Shown: positions 56,162 to 64,000 of the stretch, piece by piece
Position numbering within the stretch: the stretch's first letter is position 1
How the letters are laid out: each line of letters opens with the position of its first letter
Assembly (NCBI GenBank): GCA_023897205.1
Contig: JAHWDD010000003.1
Span: 1,615,665-1,679,664, forward strand
Direction of reading: 5' to 3'
Length of the DNA stretch: 64,000 nt
Source: Exophiala sp. HKRS030
Lineage: Eukaryota; Ascomycota; Eurotiomycetes; Chaetothyriales; Herpotrichiellaceae
Translations under genes and position numbers: made by a program
Notes under the pieces: generated by a model
Database searches by the model: none
What the model saw: the letters and a program-made list of their open reading frames with translations, nothing else
Told to the model about the DNA's origin: nothing

Positions 56162-57694
56162 ATGCTCACTCGCACCGTTTGTCGTGCAGTCCTCGGAGCA
56201 GGCGCTGTGAAACCTATCAGCAAGGCAGCCATTAGACTCACTGCCACTCGTGCATATGCGACAGTACGGAACTCACCACTGTCGGACAAGTTCTCGATCA
56301 ATGGTGAGCGGTTATGGTGAGTGAAGGGAGTGATGAAGCAAGACAAAAGTTGCATGCTGATCACCCACTTCAGGCACGACATCCACTACACAGCGCAATG
56401 GAGTGCACCTTCTCCTGGAGGGGTGACCCGTCTGTGTGCCGATGAGAATGACAAGAAAGTCCGGGACTGGTTTAGGGATCAACTCCTTGAGCTTGGGGCC
56501 GATTATAAGGTCAGTAAGAAGACGACCACTAAGCAGAGAAGATGCTGAACAAGGATAGGTTAACGCAACAGGAACCCAATTTGGCTTGTTCCCCGGCGAA
56601 GACAACAGCATTCCTCCTATTGCAATGGGTAGTCACCTGGACACAGTCGCTACAGGCGGAAGATTCGATGGACCACTAGGTGTACGTAACTTGTTGCAAG
56701 GAACAAACAAATTCTGACACGAGGACAGGTTCTTGGTGCCTTGGAAGTCATGAGAAGTTTCAAGGAACAAGGAGTCAAAACTCGCGCACCAGTGGTGCTC
56801 ATCAACTGGACCAACGAGGAAGGTGCAAGATTCTTTCCTCTACTGGGCTCGTCCATCGTATATGCTGGCCGCTCTACCGTTGAACAAGCACATGCTGCGG
56901 CATCCAACGACGCCTCAGAATTGACCATGGGCAGCGAGCTGGCCAAGATCGGATATGTTGGAGACGGACCAAACACGTTCAAAGAATTCCCCATTTCAGC
57001 GCATTTTGAAATCCACTGCGAGCAGTCGACAGATCTCGAAAAGGCTGGGAAGCCTGTCGGTTGGGTCGAAGGCTGGCAGGGTATGACCTGGTACGATGTC
57101 ATCTTCCACGGAGAGGATGGTCATGCGAACACTTATCCGATGTACGGGCGACGAGACGCCTTGACTGGCGCAGCCAAGCTGATATGTGAACTTGAGAAAT
57201 TGGCCTATGAGAAGAACGGTGCTTCCACGGTGACAGGAATTCATAGCCGTCCGTGGGGTGCCTGCAACATCCAGTCCAAATGCAAGGTCACCTTCTGCTT
57301 GATGCACAAGGAGGCCGAAGGATTGGAGGATATGGGCAAGATCATCATGGAGCGCGTCAAGTCAATTGCTTCGTTACATGGACTGGAAACCGAGACGGAC
57401 AGAACAGTCCATCTCCTGCCTGGAAACTTCTGGCCAGAAGCGATTGACTGCGTCAGACTTGCCTGCGGTGACAAGGGTATCGCTTCTCGCACAGGCACCG
57501 GGCACGATTCGACCATGACGCAGTTGCTGTGCCCAACAGCCATGGTGTTTGCACGTGCCAAGGACGGCATCAGTCATTCACCAAAGGAGTGGACATCAAA
57601 GGAGGATTGTGCCGAGAGCGCGCTGGTACTGGGCAAGTCGGTGCTGAACTTTGATGACTATATGAAGCTCAAAGCAGCTGATAGTATTGCTTGA
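56162..57694 (+). CDS. N-carbamoyl amino acid hydrolase / beta-ureidopropionase-like M20 amidase
   Basis: Four exons (56162-56316, 56374-56509, 56559-56681, 56729-57694; introns 57, 49, 47 bp) encode 459 aa. The N-terminus (RTVCRAVLGAGAVKPISKAA, Arg-rich, no acidic residues) looks like a mitochondrial presequence. M20 metal-ligand sections are MGSHLDTVATGGRFDG, NWTNEEGARF and HFEIHCEQ; GHDSTMTQL and ISHSPKEW are near the end. The enzyme hydrolyses N-carbamoyl compounds to the amino acid, CO2 and ammonia, as in uracil degradation (Pyd3) or ureide breakdown. Its partner DUR3 across the shared promoter suggests nitrogen scavenging. Confidence 0.88.
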
Positions 57695-59950
57695 AGAGCT
57701 TGGAGATGAGGGATGCATGTAAATCCATCGCCTTTGAACGACTTGCGGTGTAATATCAGGCAAATTGATAGTAGTAGCTCGAAGCTCCACCATTGACCCG
57801 ATTTCAAATGCGCTCTTAGACGTGCCTTTGAAACTCGTTGTTCGAGCAGCCAGTCAGCCAGCCAGCATGTATACTTGTGCCGGGGACGGAACCTAAGACG
57901 GGCAGACGGCATTGATGTATAAGTGAGATGATTGCTGATAATTTCCAGGGTACGGCCCAAAACATATTCGAGTGTTATCTTGCAGCATGATCAGTCATCC
58001 AAACGCAGCTAGCGAGCCTTCTAGCATTATCGTTCCTTCGGCAGCAAGGAATGTCCATGTAGTGTCGAAACTTTGGCCTAATCTTGATCTTAGTTTGCAA
58101 CCACCCAACGCAGGCACGGAGGTGTTCGTTATCATGACAGCGATCCAGGAGGACCAAGCTAATCGTAGTGGTGAGGTCTAATTAAGTGCGCACCCCATAT
58201 GGAGTCGGGGCGGAATGTGGTGGTCCAAAGCATGTTGTCCTTATCAGAGGCAGGACATTGGCCAGCGGCGGTACGAATCGTAGCTATTGGGGACCTTTTG
58301 TTTGTTGGAGGACCCTTGGGCCTGCCGTCATGGCCATATAGTATACAATAGTCTGCACGGAGTAACCCACAGCAATATCCACAAGGCTGGGACTACAAGG
58401 GGCTCCAAATGGCGTGATTGGTAGGGATCTGCGGAATAGGTGTGGATCTCCGACTACTCAAAGGAACTGCACCCGCATCGGAACAATGGCCGAGGATTTG
58501 ATAGGGGTACGAATACTTGTAGTTGGGTCGGCTGTTCTTTTGCGAAATTGAGCCAGTGCAGTATCTGGAGGAGCAGGATATTGTCGAAGCAAGGCTAGAA
58601 GGAGCCTGGGGATCTTCATAAAGGGATGTGCTCTCTCACAGCTCTGTCACCACTGGCTGGTCCCAAACCTCGTTGAAACGGACAGATTCATTCGGTAGAC
58701 CTTGATCGAAGACGCCTCAACGGATAGGTCCTGGATGCTCGTACAACATACACGGGATACTTATTGCTCCGTATCTTTCTCGGCCTTTGTTATACCTTGC
58801 GATGTGTGTGTCATTATCGCAATGTGCGAAGGTCTTGTATGGAATGCGCATAACTCCGCTGACGCCGGCAGTACGCGCAATATAGTCCAGAAACTCCATT
58901 ATACAATAGGTATGATCATCTCGGCATGCCTTGGAGATAGAATTCGACATGTGATAGCAGTCCTCGGATAGTATCCTGGGCCTTTCCATGACTGTGCGGG
59001 TAATCCTGACCGAGCCGTCCCCATAATAACAGTCAGCTGTGGGTGCGGAACTTTAGAGACCATAATCCAAAGATAAGGGATCTCTTTCTTCTCCAGATCT
59101 TGACTTCATTCTTGCCCCTATTTAGAGAGAGGTGGATGATGGGGGGAAAATCGGGCGTTTGTTGCCAAGTGCCTGGATTCACCCGCTAGTGGTCATCCAC
59201 GACCGTCCACTTTCAGACGCCTCTCAGTCTCTTAGGAGGCCCGAGGTATCCGAGAGACAAAGGGTTCGAATACCATCCTCAATCAAAGAGAGAAGAATCG
59301 TCGAGTCGAGGCAGCTGTGGTGCTTGAGATGCATGCGTGTCGCTCCTCTTTGCTTTATATCTCGTGCAGCGGCAATGTGCCGGCGGAATTCCTCTGGGAA
59401 ATTGGTTGTCAAAATGCGAGCATGCGCCTATCAAATTGTGCAAGTGACCAATGGGATCAAAAGCGCACAGCTCTCATCCAAAGTCTCCCAGAGGAAGGGC
59501 TGCGGAATGGATTTCATGTTCTCTTGTCAGTACCACCTTGCTGAGATGATCAAACCGCGCGGACAGATGTGCGCATTTGCTAATTTAATCTTGTTCTTGT
59601 TCTGCTGAATTGTGTCTGCAAGTAATATCTGACCTGCTTGATCGCATGTTAGACTATCACTTGATGAATATTCAAGTATTATTGACGATGGTTGATTGCA
59701 GAAAACAGGTCGCAGCTTCACAGATGTCAAGTTCATAAGTAAGCATTTCACTGGCCAAAAGGAATTGAGGATGCTGGTCTGACAAGGGTCAGAGTATAGG
59801 ATGTAACGAGAAAGAAGCAGAATATTCATGAGCATTACATATTCATTTACTTCTGTCAATCTCTTCAGATGTTGATATCCCACTGCATTCTACAATGTTT
59901 TTCTTTCTCTTCATCCGATGTCATAAACGAACAAACCACCTCAGAGACAC
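57695..59950. other. Convergent intergenic region, long
   Basis: 2.26 kb between the stops of the ureidopropionase-like and photolyase genes. Only short, uncharacteristic frames. No transposon ends, tRNA or tandem repeats seen. Confidence 0.5.
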
Positions 59951-62083
59951 TTACTTCACTTTCTTCCTACTCACCATCGTATCCAACGTCTTCTGACCTC
60001 TCTTCTCGCCTCTCGTTTTCTGACCCCTCTTCGCTGCTGCTGCTGCTGCTGCTGCGTTGCGATCATCGCTGTCGTGCCCATCATCCGCATCTTCACCCAT
60101 ATCATCTTCATCCTCTTCGTCATCTCTCGACCTCTTCACGCCTCTTTCAACCGTTCCATTCGCTTCCTCCTTTGTCTTTGCTCCTCGATCATTAAACTTG
60201 AATAGTTTCTTCCACTCACCCGTCCTGACCTTCTCATCATCTCCATACAGTCCCACATCATATGCCTCCTTGACCTTGTCGATACAAAATTGCCTCCTCT
60301 CGTTGAAATCGAACATGGGTTTTGGGTACATTCGCCCTTCCCCTCCCTCACCCTTGTCGTCCTTCTTCGACCCGTCACCTCTCACCAGACACCCCCACTT
60401 CTTCTGATCCGCTATGGGTGCCTTGTGCGGCTCATAGATGTACTTCTTGTCGAACCGCGCCAACTCCGGCACGTACCTCCTCACAAAGTGTCCTTCGGGG
60501 TCCCACTTCTTGGGGAAAGCCACCGGTGAATAGCAGCGGTAGAATTGTGAGAAGAATGCCGTACACGACAACCACATCCAGTTGCCCGCGTTGCACGCGA
60601 CCTCGTGGTCAATCAACCACTCTTCAAACACCTCGGCCCCGCGCTCCCACGAAACATAACACCCTCCTCGGGTCAAGAAGCAGGCGACGGCGTGTCTTCC
60701 CAGGTGATGAATCCACCCTTCTCGCCTGAGCTGTCTCATTAATGCATCGATCCAGGGGAACCCGGTGCGCCCTTCCTTCCACCGGCGAAAGTACTCCTCC
60801 GCTTGGGGGTCGTCGACGAGATACGTCCCTTCCGACCGATACTCCCCCCGCTCGTTGACAGAGTACTTGCTCTGCAAATGCCAGGGGATGAATCTTGCAA
60901 CGGGATTCCCGACCGCCTGTCCAAACGCGACGCCAACCTTGGCGTGCGCCGCAAAGTACATGTCCCTGAACAACAACTGTCCCGGTAGATTCACCGGCTC
61001 GCTGCTGTTGTGCTTCTTTTCCTTTTTCCTCCTTGCCAAAACATCCTGCACGTCCCACCAGAACTTGCGCACACTCACGCTCCCGAAATGCATGTGCGGT
61101 GAAAGAAGTGTCGTTGCCTGAGGTTCAAAATCCGTGGGCGCCGTCGCAGGCTTCTCAAACGTGCCCACGTACTCTTCGTCGTCGATGTACTTCTTCAACA
61201 CTGCCAACCCGGCGGTTTCCCCACCGACGTGAGGCGTCGTCACGTCGGCCGGGTCGATGCCCATCTCTTCGAGTGTCGGCACGCTGAACGTTCCGTCCGG
61301 CCCCATCAGACCGACGCTGTACTGTGTGATTTTTCCGGGGCTCGAGGTCCGCTGGACGGCATTGAAATCACCCTGTCCGGCGCCGGCGAAACTCGGCTTC
61401 TGCTCTTCCACGTCGCCCTCCATTTCTTTCTCGATCCCGCCGAGGTCCATGTCCGCGGCGTCCAAAGGGTCCGGTAACTCTTTCGGCGCATCGACGGGCC
61501 GCGCGGGCTCGCCTCCTCCTCCTCCTCCTCCTCCTCCTCCTCCTCCTCCAAGCTTCTCGGCGGCCTTGACGATCTGACTCATGCTCATGGTGGGACGCCC
61601 GCCGTTCGCCTTGACGATCTCGTCGCTGTCGAACAACGTCCTCCCGCTCAAGCTCACGACCCTGACGCCCGCCTCCTCGGCGATGCGCGTGACCTCGGCG
61701 TCGCGCGCGCGGGCGTACGCGTCCGTGTCCCGCTCGAACACGAGCACGTCGATCTTCCACCTCCTCAACAACGGCCCCATCACCTGGGTCGGCGCCGCGC
61801 GCACGACGTGCAGCTTTTGGTTCGGGTTCAGCTTCGCGAGTGAACCCGACACGTCGCTCATGCACGCGACCAGGAACGCCCAGCGGTTCGCCGACCCGCG
61901 CTGGCGGTACACGTAGTGCGGATCCCACGTCCACAGCGGGATCAGGCGTGACGGGTTCAGGGACAGGGCGTGCGCCAGGGCAGGTGAGTCGTGAAGACGC
62001 AGGTCCGTACGGAACCAGTACACCACCCTCGGGCCTCCGGATTTGGGTGCATCATGGGTAGTTTTGAATTTCGGACGCGCCAT
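59951..62083 (-). CDS. Cryptochrome/photolyase, (6-4) class
   Basis: Intronless, 710 aa from ATG 62083 (the longer frame upstream begins at TTG). The N-terminal photolyase fold is WFRTDLRLHDSPALAHAL. The FAD domain contains GQLLFRDMYFAAHAKVG, GFPWIDALMRQL, then WIHHLGRHAVACFLTRGG with both His of the (6-4) active site. NAGNWMWLSCTAFF and YSPVAFPKKWDPEG follow. (6-4) photolyases repair UV (6-4) photoproducts using blue light; fungal relatives may also signal. Unusual are a 13-Gly run (about 61517-61555) and an acidic insert of roughly 90 residues splitting the fold, plus an Asp/Glu and poly-Ala stretch before a basic C-terminal tail (KRGQKTRGEK), a likely nuclear signal. Confidence 0.9.
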   Translation of the reverse strand: MARPKFKTTHDAPKSGGPRVVYWFRTDLRLHDSPALAHALSLNPSRLIPLWTWDPHYVYRQRGSANRWAFLVACMSDVSGSLAKLNPNQKLHVVRAAPTQVMGPLLRRWKIDVLVFERDTDAYARARDAEVTRIAEEAGVRVVSLSGRTLFDSDEIVKANGGRPTMSMSQIVKAAEKLGGGGGGGGGGGGGEPARPVDAPKELPDPLDAADMDLGGIEKEMEGDVEEQKPSFAGAGQGDFNAVQRTSSPGKITQYSVGLMGPDGTFSVPTLEEMGIDPADVTTPHVGGETAGLAVLKKYIDDEEYVGTFEKPATAPTDFEPQATTLLSPHMHFGSVSVRKFWWDVQDVLARRKKEKKHNSSEPVNLPGQLLFRDMYFAAHAKVGVAFGQAVGNPVARFIPWHLQSKYSVNERGEYRSEGTYLVDDPQAEEYFRRWKEGRTGFPWIDALMRQLRREGWIHHLGRHAVACFLTRGGCYVSWERGAEVFEEWLIDHEVACNAGNWMWLSCTAFFSQFYRCYSPVAFPKKWDPEGHFVRRYVPELARFDKKYIYEPHKAPIADQKKWGCLVRGDGSKKDDKGEGGEGRMYPKPMFDFNERRQFCIDKVKEAYDVGLYGDDEKVRTGEWKKLFKFNDRGAKTKEEANGTVERGVKRSRDDEEDEDDMGEDADDGHDSDDRNAAAAAAAAKRGQKTRGEKRGQKTLDTMVSRKKVK

Positions 62084-62945
62084 GAATGTTTTGACTCGGC
62101 TCTCGAGCTCTCGGGCCTTCTTGTGTTTGATCGTCCCGGCTCTCAGCCCTTTTCGTTTCCTTTCCTTTCCTTTCACTCGAAGAGGTGTGTAACAGGTTGA
62201 CTCGAAGAGATCACCACTGCACGAATAGGCCAAAGGAAAGAAAGAAATCCAACTTTTCGGTTCGTTGCCGTATGCCGTAGTTTTTGTTAAGAGTCTTCCG
62301 GTCTAATCTCCTTATCCGAGTTTAGGTCAATATTTCGGTAAAGGAATGATTATTCAATGACTAGAAGTTTTTTCTGCACCAAGTGCCCTTTTTCGTTTTT
62401 GCTACTCGGAAAGAGTAAGAGAGAAAAGAAATGGAAAACGAGAGAAGAACTATAATGTTTCATTTCATGCCGAAAAGATGGTCCCTCGTGGTTGAAGCCG
62501 GGACCATCGAGAACAAAAATCCATGACGACATTGATCCACAGCCTCGTCCTTTTTGGACCTCCTTAACCCTCCCTTCGCCCATAGGCCGGATGTCTTCAG
62601 CCTTGTTGAGGTTACGAATGATCCAGTCCCCTCTCACAACTTGGAAATAAATACCTGCATAACTACTCCGTACGTATACTCGAACTGTACCATTCTTACA
62701 ATAAAGTGATTTTATTCTTTGTTTTGGAGGATATAAATTAGGAATCTGCTTCCGTTGACACCTTTAAGGCTTCGTTTCATCATTACCTTGTCTACGAGAG
62801 AAGACACGCTCACAACCTGTAATTGGGCGTGCCTTGTGTGTGCATAAGGATCAAAACATTACGTTGACTATATACTGACGTCGTAGCCTTTCGTTTCCTT
62901 TGTCTTCCTTCTCTTTTTTTTTATTTTTCGAAGGACTGGCTTCGA
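62084..62945. other. Intergenic region
   Basis: About 860 bp between the photolyase start and the GH3 stop. One exact copy of TACTCCGTA at 62664. No gene seen. Confidence 0.5.
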
Positions 62946-64000
62946 CTACCACGTCGAGGTAGGTGCTTGGGGTTGCCCGTCCGAGATTTGCGAGACGGGA
63001 GCTCCCGTTGGTGCCTGTGGCTGCCCGTCCGAGATCTGAGAGACAGGAGCTCCCGTTGGTGCCTGTGGCTGCCCGTCCGAGATCTGAGAAACAGGAGGTC
63101 CTGTTGGTGCCTGTGGTTGACCGTCCGAGATCTGAGTTACAGGATATCCACCACTGGCACTCGCGGAAGGTCCCCAACCTCCGCTCGGGTTTCCAGATGG
63201 GCCAGAACCGCCGCCGCCTGAACTACTACCACCAGACAGGGTTCCAGAGAGAGGAAGATTTCTGCTGGATGCACCGACGTAGATGATGGGGTTCTCAACT
63301 TGAATCCAATTTTGCGAAGCAGTGTCCCAAACCGATACGTCGCGACGAGTCAATTCAGCCGTGAATGTTGCCGAGGCCCCGGCGGCAATGGTGAGTCTGT
63401 CAAAGCCGCGAAGAACCTTGGGCGGTTCGCCATCTCCCAGCCCGACGTACAATTGGGCAACTTCGTCACCCGCAATATCACCGGTGTTGGTGATCGTCGC
63501 GGTCACCGTGGCCACAGTCTCGTAAAGTCCCGGGTTGCCACCGGGAGCACCGCCAGCCGGTAGCAGTGGTTGGGAAGAGCCGTCAGTAGCCCCAGGGGGA
63601 ATGTATTGATCCGAGGGTAGACCATAATCAGTGTCGTCAGAAGATGCTTTGAGATCGGTGGAGTTCAGGTAAGGATAGATGTACAGATAAGGACGATATG
63701 TAATGGTGTTGTTGGGGAACAGATAGTCGGCGGGATTGGTGCTGAAATTTCCCAATACCGGAGCAGGCCCGGTCTCTCCACTGCTAGGTGTGTATGGAGC
63801 CGGGCTTGCTGGTGTAATGACGAGGTTCGAGTATTCGAATGTGGTGTAGCTCATGCCAAAGCCAAACTCGTAAATGGGCGTGATGTTATGTTCATCAAGC
63901 CAGCGGTATTCAAGGAAGACCCCTTCAGAGAAGTAATCCTGTGGAGCACCAAACTGTCCGTTGTTGGGTTCGTAGATAACATCGGTGCCGTAGTCGTCAC
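62946..64000 (-). CDS. GH3 beta-glucosidase, C-terminal part with PIR-like repeats
   Basis: The frame is open from the window edge (64000) to the stop at 62946, about 351 codons; the catalytic domains lie outside. DEHNITPIYEFGFGMSYTTF is the GH3 C-terminal-domain signature. A fibronectin-III-like domain follows (NTGDIAGDEVAQLYVG, KVLRGFDRLTIAAG, DVSVWDTASQNW). After a Gly/Ser linker come four 16-residue repeats built on SQISDGQPQAPTG. This matches the PIR-repeat core (Q-I-x-D-G-Q-x-Q) of fungal cell-wall proteins. The enzyme hydrolyses beta-glucosides and is probably secreted. The repeats may tether it to the wall. Confidence 0.9.
   Translation of the reverse strand, partial: DDYGTDVIYEPNNGQFGAPQDYFSEGVFLEYRWLDEHNITPIYEFGFGMSYTTFEYSNLVITPASPAPYTPSSGETGPAPVLGNFSTNPADYLFPNNTITYRPYLYIYPYLNSTDLKASSDDTDYGLPSDQYIPPGATDGSSQPLLPAGGAPGGNPGLYETVATVTATITNTGDIAGDEVAQLYVGLGDGEPPKVLRGFDRLTIAAGASATFTAELTRRDVSVWDTASQNWIQVENPIIYVGASSRNLPLSGTLSGGSSSGGGGSGPSGNPSGGWGPSASASGGYPVTQISDGQPQAPTGPPVSQISDGQPQAPTGAPVSQISDGQPQAPTGAPVSQISDGQPQAPTSTW
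62962..63153 (-). repeat. Four 48-bp tandem repeats (PIR-like)
   Basis: Units at 62962, 63010, 63058 and 63106, each 48 bp, encoding variants of VSQISDGQPQAPTGAP. The inner two differ at few positions, suggesting recent copying. Confidence 0.9.

Overview
This is nuclear DNA of a filamentous ascomycete (Pezizomycotina). Genes lie on both strands and carry short GT-AG introns (42 to 119 bp). Fungal-specific families are frequent: Zn2Cys6 regulators, MFS transporters, DASH subunit Spc19, fungal amadoriase, and a GH3 enzyme with PIR-like repeats. One AT-rich DNA transposon shows the stop-codon pattern of repeat-induced point mutation (RIP). A black-yeast or other eurotiomycete-like fungus is plausible, but I cannot fix the order from sequence alone. 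Many exon structures were assembled by hand from splice signals, and several genes (tRNA, ATP18, the first gene) have no long ORF of their own.

Layout. 0-1.3 kb: a membrane/coiled-coil protein running off the left edge. 3-7 kb: an MFS drug-type transporter divergent from a Zn2Cys6 regulator. 7-14.3 kb: a 2-oxoglutarate oxygenase, an SDR, a penicillin acyltransferase-like Ntn hydrolase and a Dal5-type transporter, which looks like an accessory metabolic group. 15-20.4 kb: an amadoriase, an Aim11-like protein and a second SDR. 22-24 kb: a Zn2Cys6 regulator. 26.8-31 kb: GPI2 and a succinate-semialdehyde-type dehydrogenase. 31.2-34.6 kb: a Tc1/IS630-type element with perfect 42-bp inverted repeats and a RIP-destroyed core. 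35-37.1 kb: a convergent quinone-reductase/SDR pair. 37.5 kb: a tRNA-Arg(UCU) gene with two insertions. 38.5-40 kb: a protein with a HeLo/SesA-like N-terminus. 43.8-47.2 kb: housekeeping genes (ATP18, SPC19, a CCCH protein). 48-52.3 kb: a decaying same-strand group made of a P450 lacking its haem domain, an ACMSD-type decarboxylase and a Zn2Cys6 regulator lacking one zinc ligand. 52.9-57.7 kb: a DUR3 urea transporter divergent from a beta-ureidopropionase-like hydrolase, probably a nitrogen-scavenging pair. 60-64 kb: a (6-4)-photolyase-type flavoprotein and the end of a GH3 beta-glucosidase with PIR-like repeats.

The most unusual signal is the tRNA-Arg gene. Besides an 8-nt intron at the canonical position, its variable loop is split by a 58-nt segment that looks like a spliceosomal intron (GTAAG start, ACTAAT branch-like site, TTTAG end). 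Removing both leaves a normal 72-nt tRNA. The transposon is also odd: it seems to have held two convergent genes, and its ends escaped the mutation that destroyed the core.
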